Source of the DNA: JANMDS01 sp031430575
Lineage (GTDB): Bacteria > Pseudomonadota > Gammaproteobacteria > Burkholderiales > Casimicrobiaceae
DNA: 64,000 nt
Assembly (NCBI GenBank): GCA_031430575.1
Contig: JANPBT010000062.1
Span: 62,001 to 126,000 of the forward strand
Direction of reading: 5' to 3'
The position numbers were made by a program, and so were the translations under genes. This document shows, piece after piece, positions 1-8,518 of the stretch; within the stretch, counting starts at the first letter, position 1, and each line of letters opens with the position of its first letter. The notes beneath the pieces were generated by a model, which saw only the letters and a list, made by a program, of their open reading frames with translations, did no database searches and was not told the DNA's origin.

Positions 1-645
1 GGCAGCGAGTCGCGCCGCAGCGAAGGCGGAGCGCGTAGTCGGCGCAATAAATGTTTTGCCATCGTAGGCGTAGGTGAGTGGAGTGATGCCTTTCAACGCG
101 CTCAATGCGGCGGAGAAATTCATTTTTACCTGCGGCGCAGATTGGAGCATTTTTTGTGCTGCTTCAATGATTGGGCGATAGCCTGTGCAGCGGCAAAGAT
201 TGCCAGAAAGCACGTCGTCGATTTCTTCCCGAGACGCGCTCGGTTTGCCCTCGCGTAACGTGTTTTCATAATGTGCAAATAGCGTCATCACGAACCCCGG
301 CGTGCAAAAGCCGCACTGTGAGCCATGGCACTCAACCATCGCTTTCTGGCAGGGATGCAGCTTGCCCTCCGTTGCCAAATCTTCCACAGAAATGAGCATT
401 TTGCCGTGCAGTGTCGGCAAAAATTGGATGCAGCTATTGATCGGCTTTAAGTCCATCGTGCCGTCGGCCCGGGGCGTGCCGATCACTACCGTACACGCGC
501 CGCAATCGCCTTCATTGCAGCCTTCTTTGGTGCCGGTGCAGCGGGCATCTTCGCGCAGCCAATCGAGCACGCTGCGGGTTGGCGCAATATCGGACACGCT
601 TACGGTCTCGCCGCGATGAAAAAATTGGATAATCGATTGCCTCAT
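1..645 (-). CDS. xdhA: Xanthine dehydrogenase small subunit, N-terminal part (cut by window edge)
   Basis: The minus-strand frame is open from an ATG at 645 to base 1, so only the first 215 codons are in the window. Residues 43-51 hold the plant-type [2Fe-2S] motif CNEGDCGAC. A second [2Fe-2S] domain follows with CGFCTPGF and CRCTGYR. These two domains head the XdhA subunit of molybdenum hydroxylases that oxidise hypoxanthine and xanthine; the FAD domain would lie outside the window. A copy of the dispersed repeat (129-140) encodes SAPQV in the linker just after the second cluster domain. The family call is firm. Substrate is by homology only. Confidence 0.9.
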   Translation of the reverse strand, partial: MRQSIIQFFHRGETVSVSDIAPTRSVLDWLREDARCTGTKEGCNEGDCGACTVVIGTPRADGTMDLKPINSCIQFLPTLHGKMLISVEDLATEGKLHPCQKAMVECHGSQCGFCTPGFVMTLFAHYENTLREGKPSASREEIDDVLSGNLCRCTGYRPIIEAAQKMLQSAPQVKMNFSAALSALKGITPLTYAYDGKTFIAPTTRSAFAAARLAA

Positions 646-796
646 GATGGCAATGATACGGCAGGCCAGACGCGTTCGCGTCTTAAAATTACCGTTGGCG
701 ACGTGCTCGCCCGTTTCGTCGCAAACTGCTGGGAATGAAGCGCGGGTGAGTGGAAACTGCGTTCACTGAATTGAAACCGCCGCAAGGGAGCCCGCC

Positions 797-1279
797 ATGT
801 CAAAACCAAAGCCGTCAAGCCAAATGCTTCAACAAATCGCAATCAGTGTGGCCGTCACCGGGGCGATTATCGCCGTGGCGTTGCTGCTGCCAGCCGCTGG
901 CAAGCCGAGCGTACCGGTGTGGGCATTGGGCACACACGTGATTTCGGCGGTGATTTCACTGGGCTTGGGCGGGTGGGTGCTCTACCACCCGAAAGGAACG
1001 CCTAACCACAAACTCGCGGGCAAAATTTGGGTGCTGATGATGCTCACCGCTTCGTTTTCTTCGTTTTTCATTCTGTCGTGGGGGCGTTTTAGCCCGATTC
1101 ATATTTTCAGCGTGTGGACGCCGATCAGCCTCGGGCTTGGCATCTACAACGCCCGCAAAGGGAATATTATTCGCCACCAAAAATGCATGAAAGGTGCCTA
1201 TATTGGATTGATTGTGGCTGGGGTGCTCGCGTTCGCGCTGCCTGGGCGCTTTTTGTGGCGGCTCGTTTTTGGCGGATAA
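797..1279 (+). CDS. DUF2306-family integral membrane protein
   Basis: This 160-residue protein has about four hydrophobic segments (roughly residues 10-30, 38-60, 75-95 and 130-150). Between them sit HKLAGKIWVLMM and the H-x-FS-x-WTP stretch typical of DUF2306 (COG5395) predicted membrane proteins. No biochemical function is established for the family. The ATG at 797 is chosen because AAGGGAG lies just upstream. It is transcribed away from xdhA, and its stop is followed 19 bases later by a repeat copy at 1299. Confidence 0.75.
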   Translation: MSKPKPSSQMLQQIAISVAVTGAIIAVALLLPAAGKPSVPVWALGTHVISAVISLGLGGWVLYHPKGTPNHKLAGKIWVLMMLTASFSSFFILSWGRFSPIHIFSVWTPISLGLGIYNARKGNIIRHQKCMKGAYIGLIVAGVLAFALPGRFLWRLVFGG

Positions 1280-1298
1280 AAGCCCAAAACCGCCTAAA

Positions 1299-1310
1299 CT
1301 GCGCCGCAGG
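1299..1310 (-). repeat. Dispersed repeat copy, intergenic
   Basis: CTGCGCCGCAGG followed by TATT lies between the DUF2306 gene and the glycosyltransferase start at 1331. It is a single, unpaired copy. Confidence 0.95.
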
Positions 1311-1330
1311 TATTCAATAAAAAAGCGGTA

Positions 1331-2464
1331 ATGCCCCAAAACCCAGTTCACGTCACGCACGTCATTCATCAGCTCGCCACCGGCGGCATGGAAAATGGGC
1401 TCGTCAATTTGATTAACAGGATGGACCCCACGCGCGTGCGGCATTCCATTTTGTGTATGACCAACGCAACCGATTTTCGCGCGCGAATTACCCGTGAAGG
1501 CGTGGCGATTGCAGAGATGGGCAAGCGGGAGCGGGGCAATGATTTCTCCGCGCAGCGCCGTGCTTTCTCGCAATTACGGGCGTGGAAGCCAGATGTGATG
1601 CACTCTCGCAATCTCACTGGCTTAGATGCGGTGGTGCCTGCTTTTTTAGCCCGCATACCTGCGCGCATACACGGCGAGCACGGGCGCGACATGACGGACC
1701 CGGACGGCACCAACAAAAAATTGATTCTTCTTAAAAAACTGCACGCACCATTCATTCACCGCTGGAGCGCAGTCTCGCAAGATTTAGCGAAATCACTCAT
1801 CGATAAAGTGGGCATACCTGCGGCGCAGATTTCCCATATTTGCAATGGTGTTGATCTTTCGCGATTTGCAATTGCCCCACTGCGGCGCGAAATTGCAGAT
1901 TTTTCGCGCGTTGAGCATGTCGTGTTCGGCACGGTCGGGCGTTTGCAAGATGTGAAAGAGCAATGGTTGTTGATTGAAGCGCTGGCGCTGCTGCCAGCGC
2001 TGAGCGCAAATGCCGATAAAGCGCGGGTGTTGATCGTGGGCGATGGGCCGATGCGGGCGCGATTGGAAAAAGAAGCGGCAGAACGCAACGTTGCCGCAAA
2101 CGTATTTTTTGCCGGTGCACAAAGCAACGTGCCTGATTGGCTGCAATCGATGGATGTTTTTTGCCTACCGTCGCGGGCAGAAGGTATTTCAAACACGATT
2201 TTGGAAGCGATGGCATCAGGCTTGCCGGTGATTGCCACGCGCGTTGGCGGCAATCCAGAATTGGTGGTGGATCAAGCGACCGGGCTGCTAATTCCCCATA
2301 GCGATGCACACGCCCTAGCGCGGGCGATGGCAGCGATGCTCGATGATGAAAATCTGCGCCGCAGGTATGCCACCGCCGCGCACGCCCGAGCTCACGCGGA
2401 ATTCAGTATTGATGTGATGGTTGAGCGCTATACCGATCTTTACTTGGCTGCGGCCAAACGCTGA
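1331..2464 (+). CDS. GT4-family glycosyltransferase (TIGR03088-like)
   Basis: This 377-residue protein has a GT-B fold. The N-terminal VIHQLATGGMENGLVNLI loop is characteristic of the TIGR03088 / exopolysaccharide-associated sugar transferases. The C-terminal donor-binding motif EGISNTILEAMASGLPVIAT (about residue 285) carries the retaining-GT4 E-x7-E pair. It presumably transfers a nucleotide-activated sugar onto a surface glycan at the cytoplasmic face of the membrane. No other polysaccharide genes are adjacent, so the acceptor is unknown. Two repeat copies are embedded: 1817 (IPAAQI, about residue 163) and 2354 (LRRR, near the C-terminus). Its 3' end overlaps the convergent DEP gene by 25 bases. 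Confidence 0.85.
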   Translation: MPQNPVHVTHVIHQLATGGMENGLVNLINRMDPTRVRHSILCMTNATDFRARITREGVAIAEMGKRERGNDFSAQRRAFSQLRAWKPDVMHSRNLTGLDAVVPAFLARIPARIHGEHGRDMTDPDGTNKKLILLKKLHAPFIHRWSAVSQDLAKSLIDKVGIPAAQISHICNGVDLSRFAIAPLRREIADFSRVEHVVFGTVGRLQDVKEQWLLIEALALLPALSANADKARVLIVGDGPMRARLEKEAAERNVAANVFFAGAQSNVPDWLQSMDVFCLPSRAEGISNTILEAMASGLPVIATRVGGNPELVVDQATGLLIPHSDAHALARAMAAMLDDENLRRRYATAAHARAHAEFSIDVMVERYTDLYLAAAKR

Positions 2465-3525
2465 GCGGGCGATCCAACGCCTGCAGGCGAGGGGTCGGCG
2501 ACTTCATCTTTATAAGCGCGATAGAAAAATTCACCATCGCGAAACGGATGCTCATCGACCACATGATGCATGATCGAGAGATCAATCATGCGCTGGCCAA
2601 TGGTCATGGCTTCGTTAGTTGAAAATCCATCCTTTGAAAGCCACTTTGCCGCTTCACTACCAATGAAGGTCGAGGGGTACGTTTTTGCGTGAAACGTGCG
2701 ATCTTTGATCGCAACGCCCGTAGCCGCGAAGAAGCGCTCCAAAAAGCGGGGCCAACTAAATTGCGCTGGATATTTGGCCACCCGGAAGAAAAAGCTGGCA
2801 TCGCCAAATGCTTGCTCACGGGCGACATGGTAAATCAGCCCTGCGTGCTGCAGCGCGACGCCAATCGAAACCGCCTCTTCGCGGCTAACGCCATAGCGTT
2901 GCGCGAGCCAACCGGTCGCCGTGCTGGCGACGAAGCACTCAGGGTAACCGCGCAAGTGGTAAGTGCGATCAGCGATTTCAACCCCACCGGGGGCGCGCAT
3001 CGCCGTTGCGATCTCCATTAAAGAATGCCCACTGCGCTCGCCGATTGCGATTTCTGCGGCCGGAGTGCCTTTTTCGTAGCTTTCGGCAAAGGTGCGCAAA
3101 AAAGGCGCGAGCCGCCGTGCATTCAGTGCCTCGCTTAGCGTGGGTGAAATTGCATTGAGAAGCGGCAGGCCGGTCGCGTTCCATCGCGATGCGCTCACTT
3201 GCGGAAGCACAGCGGCCGCGCCAGCGGTGGTGAACCACTGCCCATCTTCCGGGAAGATTGCCTGCGCATCGTCTGCAATCAGGATCACGCGGGGGGCAGA
3301 GGGGTGTTGCGAAATGCCGCGAATGGTGGAGGCTGAAAGCTGCGGGAGACGTCGCAACGCTTTTAAATCAACGATCACCGTGGGGTTGGTGATTTTGCTT
3401 TCGTTAAGAATGCGCTGCAATTGCTCCACGGATTTATGGGTGTGATGCCAGATTTTGTGGGGTAAAAGCAGTGCATCGAGCAACTTAGCGAGTGACGGGC
3501 TTACCAGCGAGAAAATGTGTGGCAT
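2440..3525 (-). CDS. Tandem DEP-domain protein with degenerate receiver-like N-terminus
   Basis: The 361-residue protein ends in two DEP-like domains that align with one another. The first spans about residues 178-250 (DRTYHLRGYPECF...GWLAQRYG...GLIYHV...FFFRV). The second spans about 265-340 (DRTFHAKTYPSTF...KWLSKDGF...SIMHHV...FFYRA). The first 130 residues (TVIVDLKAL, RVILIADDAQ, AAAVLPQ) resemble an alpha/beta receiver-type fold but lack a clear phospho-acceptor pattern. DEP domains usually mediate membrane or partner binding. No enzymatic domain is visible, so a scaffold or adaptor role is inferred. It is divergent from the decarboxylase gene across a 136-base gap. Confidence 0.7.
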   Translation of the reverse strand: MPHIFSLVSPSLAKLLDALLLPHKIWHHTHKSVEQLQRILNESKITNPTVIVDLKALRRLPQLSASTIRGISQHPSAPRVILIADDAQAIFPEDGQWFTTAGAAAVLPQVSASRWNATGLPLLNAISPTLSEALNARRLAPFLRTFAESYEKGTPAAEIAIGERSGHSLMEIATAMRAPGGVEIADRTYHLRGYPECFVASTATGWLAQRYGVSREEAVSIGVALQHAGLIYHVAREQAFGDASFFFRVAKYPAQFSWPRFLERFFAATGVAIKDRTFHAKTYPSTFIGSEAAKWLSKDGFSTNEAMTIGQRMIDLSIMHHVVDEHPFRDGEFFYRAYKDEVADPSPAGVGSPAQRLAAAK

Positions 3526-3618
3526 TGCAGTTGTCCCAGAATTGGTATTGTGTTGGATATTATGCAGTTCGAATGAACTGGTTTCCCGGTTACAACTGAC
3601 ATAATTTCCCCTTCAAAA

Positions 3619-3630
3619 CTGCGCCGCAGG
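3619..3630 (-). repeat. Dispersed repeat copy in divergent promoter region
   Basis: CTGCGCCGCAGG-TATT lies 31 bases upstream of the decarboxylase start, in the 136-base gap between divergent genes. Confidence 0.95.
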
Positions 3631-3661
3631 TATTGCGGCAATTGCAAAGGCTCCCGTTTCC

Positions 3662-5905
3662 ATGAAATTTCGCTTCCCCATCGTGATCATCGACGAAGAT
3701 TTTCGCTCTGAAAACCGCAGCGGCACGGGTATCCGTGAGCTGGCCAAAGCGATCGAAGGGGAAGGCATGGAAGTGGTGGGCTATACCCACTACGGCGAGC
3801 TCTCGCAATTTGCGCAGCAGCAATCGCGCGCCTCGGCATTTATTTTGTCGATTGACGATGAAGAGTTCACGCCCGGCCCTGAGCTCGATCCGGTGATCTT
3901 GAATCTGCGTTCGTTCATCGAAGAGATTCGATTCAAGAACGCGGATATCCCGATTTATATTTACGGCGAAACCCGCACTTCCCGCCATATTCCAAACGAT
4001 ATCTTGCGTGAGCTGCATGGCTTCATTAATGCCTTTGAAGACACGCCAGAGTTTGTGGCGCGACACATCATTCGGGAAGCCAAAAGTTATGTCGGCGGCT
4101 TAGCGCCCCCATTCTTCCGCGCGCTGGTCGATTACGCGCAAGACGGCTCCTATTCATGGCATTGCCCCGGGCACTCCGGTGGTGTGGCGTTTTTAAAATC
4201 TCCGGTTGGTCAAATGTTTCACCAATTTTTTGGCGAAAATATGCTGCGCGCGGACGTATGCAATGCCGTAGAAGAGCTCGGGCAATTGCTCGACCACAAC
4301 GGCCCGGTGGGCGCTGCCGAGCGCAATGCCGCGCGCATTTTTAGCGCAGACCACTGCTTTTTCGTAACGAACGGTACGAGCACTTCCAACAAAATGGTCT
4401 GGCACTCCACGGTAGGGCCAGACGACATTGTCGTGGTAGACCGCAACTGCCATAAATCAATTTTGCACGCGATCATCATGACCGGCGCAGTCCCGATTTT
4501 CTTAATGCCCAAGCGCAATCATTTGGGCTTAATCGGGCCGATCCCGCTCGAAGAATTTTCAAAAGAAAATATCGCAAAAGAAATCGAAGCCCACCCGTTC
4601 ATCAAAGACAAAAAGAAAAAGCCACGCATCTTAACGATCACGCAAAGCACCTACGATGGCGTGCTCTATAACGTCGAAACGATTAAAGATACGCTCAACA
4701 GCAGTATTGATACGCTGCATTTTGATGAAGCATGGCTGCCGCATGCGTCGTTCCACGATTTCTACAAAAACATGCACGCGATTGGCAAAGATCGCCCGCG
4801 CAGCAAAGATTCGCTTATTTTCGCGACGCACTCGACGCAAAAATTGCTCGCCGGTATTTCGCAAGCCTCGCACGTGCTCGTGCAAGATAGTGAAACGCGC
4901 AAGCTCGACCGCGATATTTTCAACGAAGCTTATTTGATGCACACCTCCACCAGCCCGCAATACGCGATCATCGCGTCCTGCGATGTGGCGGCTGCGATGA
5001 TGGAAGCCCCGGGCGGCACCGCCTTGGTGGAAGAGAGCATCGCTGAAGCGCTTGATTTCCGGCGCGCGATGCGCAAGGTCGATGAAGAGTGGGGCAAAGA
5101 CTGGTGGTTTAAAGTCTGGGGGCCGGACAAGCTTTGCGAAGAAGGCATTGGCAAACGCGATGATTGGGTCTTAAAGAGCAACGAAAAATGGCATGGCTTT
5201 GGTGAGCTCGCGCCCGGCTTCAATATGCTCGACCCGATCAAGGCCACCATCGTTACGCCTGGATTAGATGTGGCTGGCAAATTCGCGAAGTCGGGCATTC
5301 CGGCATCGATGGTCACCAAATATTTGGCTGAGCATGGCGTGATCGTTGAGAAAACGGGCTTGTATTCGTTCTTCATCATGTTCACCATCGGCATTACCAA
5401 AGGCCGGTGGAATACGCTCGTGGCCGCGCTGCAGCAGTTCAAAGATGATTACGACAAAAATCAACCCATGTGGAAAATCTTGCCAGAGTTTGCGGCGAAA
5501 CACCCGCGCTACGAGCGCATTGGCTTGAAAGATTTGTGTCAGCAAATTCACGAATCTTACAAAGCGGGCGACGTTGCGCGCGTGACCACCGAGATGTATT
5601 TGTCTGATATGTATCCGGCGATGAAACCATCAGATGCCTACGCGAAAATGGCCCATCGGGAAATTGATCGCGTGCCGATTGATAATCTGGAGGGCCGGGC
5701 AACTGCCGTGTTGCTCACGCCCTATCCGCCGGGCATTCCGCTGTTAGTGCCCGGTGAAGTGTTCAACAAAACGATCGTCGATTTCCTAAAATTCGCCCGC
5801 GATTTCAATAGCAAATTCCCCGGCTTTGAGACCGATATTCACGGTTTGGTCAAAGGCGCAGATGGATCGTATTGCGTAGATTGCGTGCGGACTGAGAAGA
5901 AGTAA
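3662..5905 (+). CDS. Orn/Lys/Arg decarboxylase, class I (PLP-dependent)
   Basis: At 747 residues this matches the usual length of biodegradative/biosynthetic basic amino-acid decarboxylases. The order is an N-terminal wing domain (residues 1-130), the PLP-binding core with SWHCPGHSGG, FVTNGTSTSN, the LHFDEAW aspartate and the Schiff-base lysine in HSTQKLLAG (about Lys394), and the C-terminal domain ending near ADGSYCVDCV. It removes CO2 from arginine, lysine or ornithine to yield a polyamine or its precursor. The sequence alone does not settle the substrate. It stands alone, without an antiporter gene, which argues weakly against a dedicated acid-resistance cassette. One repeat copy flanks it on each side. 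Confidence 0.9.
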   Translation: MKFRFPIVIIDEDFRSENRSGTGIRELAKAIEGEGMEVVGYTHYGELSQFAQQQSRASAFILSIDDEEFTPGPELDPVILNLRSFIEEIRFKNADIPIYIYGETRTSRHIPNDILRELHGFINAFEDTPEFVARHIIREAKSYVGGLAPPFFRALVDYAQDGSYSWHCPGHSGGVAFLKSPVGQMFHQFFGENMLRADVCNAVEELGQLLDHNGPVGAAERNAARIFSADHCFFVTNGTSTSNKMVWHSTVGPDDIVVVDRNCHKSILHAIIMTGAVPIFLMPKRNHLGLIGPIPLEEFSKENIAKEIEAHPFIKDKKKKPRILTITQSTYDGVLYNVETIKDTLNSSIDTLHFDEAWLPHASFHDFYKNMHAIGKDRPRSKDSLIFATHSTQKLLAGISQASHVLVQDSETRKLDRDIFNEAYLMHTSTSPQYAIIASCDVAAAMMEAPGGTALVEESIAEALDFRRAMRKVDEEWGKDWWFKVWGPDKLCEEGIGKRDDWVLKSNEKWHGFGELAPGFNMLDPIKATIVTPGLDVAGKFAKSGIPASMVTKYLAEHGVIVEKTGLYSFFIMFTIGITKGRWNTLVAALQQFKDDYDKNQPMWKILPEFAAKHPRYERIGLKDLCQQIHESYKAGDVARVTTEMYLSDMYPAMKPSDAYAKMAHREIDRVPIDNLEGRATAVLLTPYPPGIPLLVPGEVFNKTIVDFLKFARDFNSKFPGFETDIHGLVKGADGSYCVDCVRTEKK

Positions 5906-5927
5906 AGACCCCGGTTTTATGGTCATA

Positions 5928-5939
5928 CCTGCGGCGCAG
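5928..5939 (+). repeat. Dispersed repeat copy downstream of decarboxylase
   Basis: CATA-CCTGCGGCGCAG-ATTT lies 23 bases after the decarboxylase stop codon. It is a single copy. Confidence 0.95.
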
Positions 5940-6000
5940 ATTTGACGGTTTTTGGGAGTTTTCCCTCGGAATCCTCTGATTTTGCGCTTCCAAGTTCGAG

Positions 6001-6033
6001 CGTCGGAATACGCTACGCTCCTTCCGACCTACG
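6001..6033 (-). repeat. REP-like hairpin with GTAG lead
   Basis: Read on the minus strand, this is GTAG followed by GTCGGAA, a 13-base spacer and TTCCGAC. The arms are complementary and a GTAG tetranucleotide sits at the 5' base. That is the architecture of REP elements handled by RAYT transposases, and a RAYT gene is present at 46434-46958. Only one clear copy with this stem sequence was noticed. Confidence 0.6.
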
Positions 6034-6265
6034 CGCGTTAAAAGTCAGGAGTACACCGACTAGGGGCAAGATTACTAAGAAGAGCGCTACCGCGATCGCG
6101 TTCTGCGGCATCCGTCACAGCGCGCTAAACAAATGGGATTAAAACTTCTACCCGATCAACAGGTTGCTTAAAAAACTTGCCAAAATCAATCACTTGGGAG
6201 GTGTTTCTTGAGAGGCATCAGCTCGCGAGGCTTTGAGGGCTGAAGAAGTTCTCCTTGCAACGAAA

Positions 6266-6979
6266 TCAGGTCCAGATAGCCACCAATTCAGCGATCTTCG
6301 AGGCGACAACTGACATCGGGTCTTCCGACGTATCAAGACCGCTTCGCGAAGCGAGCATTGGACTGATGTCCCGAAGCGCGGCATACGTCGTGTTGTGCAC
6401 GATAGGCACGAGCCGGTTTCCCTGCAGCAGTGTTGAGAGTTCCTTGTCGGCGACACCTTCCCGTGGTAGGCGTGCAAGCAGTGCTGGGGTCACGAGGACA
6501 AGCCCAATCTTCGAAGCAGCAAGTCCTTTGTCAATCGCGCGCATCATCGGAACACCCAGGCCCAAGTCTTTCTCGCTGAACCAAACCTTCACTCCAGCTT
6601 GTTCAAGCAGATCGTGCAACTGCTTCGCCGCACCTTGCCGGTCGTCCCACGCGTGGCAAAGGAAGCAATCGCGAAGATCAGGTCGCGCTGCTGTTTGAGC
6701 CTCGACTGCGTCGCGGACTGGGGCGAGAGAAGTGATCTGCGAGGGTGAGTACAAAACTGTCGATCCAGGGCGCGACCACTTTGCCTTGGATCTACCGCTC
6801 CCAGTGGACCCACCTCCACCGCCATAGTTACTGCTACCGCTTCCTGACGGATACGACGAGCCGTATCCGCTGCTGTATCCGTAGCTGCTGCGGTAGCCGC
6901 CGCGGCTACTGCAAGCCGGGCAATTTGCGGCGGCGCTCGACGAGCGATGACCATAAACGGGAGCAGTGCATCTTGACAT
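6266..6979 (-). CDS. TIR-domain protein with Gly/Ser/Tyr-rich N-terminal region
   Basis: The 237-residue protein begins with a Cys-bearing segment (C4, then CPAC near residues 20-23). A low-complexity Ser/Gly/Tyr tract of about 40 residues follows, then a TIR_2-type domain from DCFLCHAWDD (about residue 104) to the C-terminus. TIR features visible are CHAWDD in the first strand, VKVWFSEKDL (BB-loop region), IGLVLVTPALL, and the DKEL glutamate at the position of the catalytic Glu of TIR NADases. NAD+ hydrolysis or an immune-like role is therefore possible but inferred. It is monocistronic, with AAGGA upstream of the ATG at 6979. Its composition and isolation suggest acquisition by transfer. 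Confidence 0.75.
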   Translation of the reverse strand: MSRCTAPVYGHRSSSAAANCPACSSRGGYRSSYGYSSGYGSSYPSGSGSSNYGGGGGSTGSGRSKAKWSRPGSTVLYSPSQITSLAPVRDAVEAQTAARPDLRDCFLCHAWDDRQGAAKQLHDLLEQAGVKVWFSEKDLGLGVPMMRAIDKGLAASKIGLVLVTPALLARLPREGVADKELSTLLQGNRLVPIVHNTTYAALRDISPMLASRSGLDTSEDPMSVVASKIAELVAIWT

Positions 6980-7391
6980 TGGTTGATTCCTTGGGTCGGC
7001 AGGCGGTCGGCTTCTGATGCCTAACGTGTTTTAAAACTCATATCCGAAATTTAACAAATAACCCCGTAACGGCTAAAGTTGTCCTACCTATTTGAATTTC
7101 AACCGTGTTTGCAGAAATTGTGCGAATTAACAAATCAAGAAAAATCGCACCAGAGGCATCGCCCGGACAGTAACGATTTCCCATCAAACCAACAGGGTGG
7201 CGCACCGCAACTACCAACATTTTGCAATCTAAAATCCCAGTATGGGCCGATCAAAACTTGCAATACCTGCGGCGCAGAATGGGCATTTTTTGGGCATTAT
7301 TGCCTTAAAAAACGGCAATTTGGCACCGCAGGAATATTGAAAGCGCACTACATTCGTGTACACCGAAAAAGTGTAAAGTGAGAGAGTTTTG
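6980..7391. other. Non-coding gap upstream of the toxin-antitoxin pair
   Basis: This 412-base, relatively AT-rich stretch lies between the TIR gene and vapB. It contains one repeat copy (7266) and a weak hairpin (ATTGCC 7299-7304 with GGCAAT 7314-7319). A TTG-initiated frame crosses it at 7079-7381, but I do not regard it as a gene. Promoters for the flanking genes presumably lie here; none is convincing by eye. Confidence 0.5.
7266..7277 (+). repeat. Dispersed repeat copy, intergenic
   Basis: AATA-CCTGCGGCGCAG-AATG lies in the gap between the TIR gene and the toxin-antitoxin pair. It is a single copy. Confidence 0.95.
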
Positions 7392-7613
7392 ATGAAAAAT
7401 ATTACTTTAAGCGCAGACGAGCATCTGATCGAAGCCGCTCGTGCCCGCGCAGCCGCGGAGCACACGACGCTTAACGCTGCGTTTCGGATTTGGTTGGAAA
7501 GCTACGCTGAGCGCCAAAAGCGAGTGGAAGCGGTCGAGGCGTTGCTCGCAAAAATGCGGGGCACGCTGGTGGTTGGCCGCAAGCTTAGCCGCGATGAAAT
7601 GAATGCGCGATAA
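7392..7613 (+). CDS. vapB: Antitoxin of a VapBC-type pair
   Basis: This small protein of 73 residues begins MKNITLSADEHLIEAAR, a ribbon-helix-helix-like start. A helical segment and a basic C-terminus that would wrap the toxin follow. The ATG at 7392 is preferred over a TTG one codon earlier. The stop codon overlaps the start of the PIN toxin by 11 bases, the usual translational coupling in such pairs. The antitoxin is expected to bind its own promoter and neutralise the toxin. Confidence 0.75.
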   Translation: MKNITLSADEHLIEAARARAAAEHTTLNAAFRIWLESYAERQKRVEAVEALLAKMRGTLVVGRKLSRDEMNAR

Positions 7614-8025
7614 GCATTTTTTCGATTCCAATATTTTCATCTATCACCTCGACACGACCGAGCCAGAAAAAAGCGCGATCGCGTCGCGATTGGTGAACGA
7701 GGCGATTGGGTCTGGCAATGCTTGCACCAGCTACCAAGTGGTGCAAGAGTGCCTGAATACGATGCTGCGAAAAGCGCGCATCGCCGTTTCGACCGCAGAT
7801 GCGCACGCGTATTTACACACTGTTTTGTTGCCATTAGTGGAAGTGAGCCCAACTGCGGGGCTATACACGCGCGGCTTGGCGCTTTTTGATCGCTGCGGGT
7901 TTAGTTTCTACGATTCGCTGATTGTTGCTGCTGCGCTGGAAGCGGGCTGCACCACGCTCTACACAGAGGATTTGCAAGCGGGCTTGCGTGAGGATACGAT
8001 GACGGTGGTGAATCCATTTAAGTAA
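7603..8025 (+). CDS. vapC: PIN-domain toxin of a VapBC-type pair
   Basis: The 140-residue protein is a PIN-domain ribonuclease. FFDSNIFIYHLD gives the first acidic residue, VVQECLN the second, YDSLIVAAALEAGCTTLYTEDL the third and fourth. Such toxins cleave tRNA or rRNA when the antitoxin is lost. It overlaps vapB by 11 bases. No transposase is near, so the pair may be a small chromosomal acquisition next to the TIR gene. Confidence 0.85.
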   Translation: MRDKHFFDSNIFIYHLDTTEPEKSAIASRLVNEAIGSGNACTSYQVVQECLNTMLRKARIAVSTADAHAYLHTVLLPLVEVSPTAGLYTRGLALFDRCGFSFYDSLIVAAALEAGCTTLYTEDLQAGLREDTMTVVNPFK

Positions 8026-8049
8026 GCGCTACGGAGCAAGCGCAACGCT

Positions 8050-8496
8050 TTAGAGATCGTCCACATCCCAGAGCGAATCATCATTCGTCCAATCGACGAG
8101 CTGCCGCGCGCGCACTTCTAGAAAAAGCGCGAGCTCATGCGCGCGATCTGATTTATTGGCGGGATTTTTCTTTGATGGCTCGGCGTTTGCCATTTGCGCA
8201 GCGGCATCGTGCAAGCGGCGCGCAAACGTGCGCACGGCTTCGCGCGGCGTTTTTGCAGAGTCTGCGGAGATAGTATCCGTCGGCACGTCGCCGCAGATCA
8301 CCCACATGGCGATTTGCGCGGGCGCCGATTCGCTGCGAATCGGCCACACCGACACGATCGGCGCGATTTGCCAGGCGGGCCAATCGCTTAATTCGGTATG
8401 GGCGATCCGTTCATTTTTCAGATGGGCTCTCACCTGCGCGCGCCGATGCCCGCTCCAGATTTCATCTTTGTTGGGATCGTCGTGATGAATTTTCAT
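8050..8496 (-). CDS. DUF4826-like protein
   Basis: The 148-residue soluble protein contains SDWPAWQIAPIVSVWPI followed by WVICGDVPTDTIS and PREAVRTFARR. I recognise this pattern from DUF4826 proteins, which have no assigned function. The C-terminal 40 residues are acidic and probably flexible. The ATG at 8496 is directly preceded by a repeat copy (8505). It precedes the HAD gene in the direction of neither operon, reading away from it with a 22-base gap. Confidence 0.6.
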   Translation of the reverse strand: MKIHHDDPNKDEIWSGHRRAQVRAHLKNERIAHTELSDWPAWQIAPIVSVWPIRSESAPAQIAMWVICGDVPTDTISADSAKTPREAVRTFARRLHDAAAQMANAEPSKKNPANKSDRAHELALFLEVRARQLVDWTNDDSLWDVDDL

Positions 8497-8504
8497 CGTA
8501 AATA

Positions 8505-8516
8505 CCTGCGGCGCAG
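8505..8516 (+). repeat. Dispersed repeat copy between two minus-strand genes
   Basis: AATA-CCTGCGGCGCAG-ATTC fills the 22-base gap between the DUF4826 start and the HAD phosphatase stop. Only a few bases on either side are not part of the repeat or a gene. Confidence 0.95.
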
Positions 8517-8518
8517 AT

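Larger units (their letters stand above)
5906..6265. other. Non-coding gap between decarboxylase and TIR gene
   Basis: This 360-base stretch contains no credible gene. It holds one repeat copy (5928) and one REP-like hairpin (6001-6033), listed separately. I see nothing else I can support. Confidence 0.7.

Noticed and set aside
956..1573. Long antisense frames opposite real genes (for example 956-1573, 18043-19245 and 21259-21849)
   Set aside because: They mirror the codon bias of the true genes on the other strand and show no domain signatures. The frame opposite rne is an artefact of its Arg/Ala-rich tail.
7079..7381. A 100-codon plus-strand frame with CxxC and terminal His residues, resembling a zinc finger
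   Set aside because: It starts with TTG and lacks a ribosome-binding site. Its CNTCGAEW segment is simply the translation of a dispersed repeat copy (7266).
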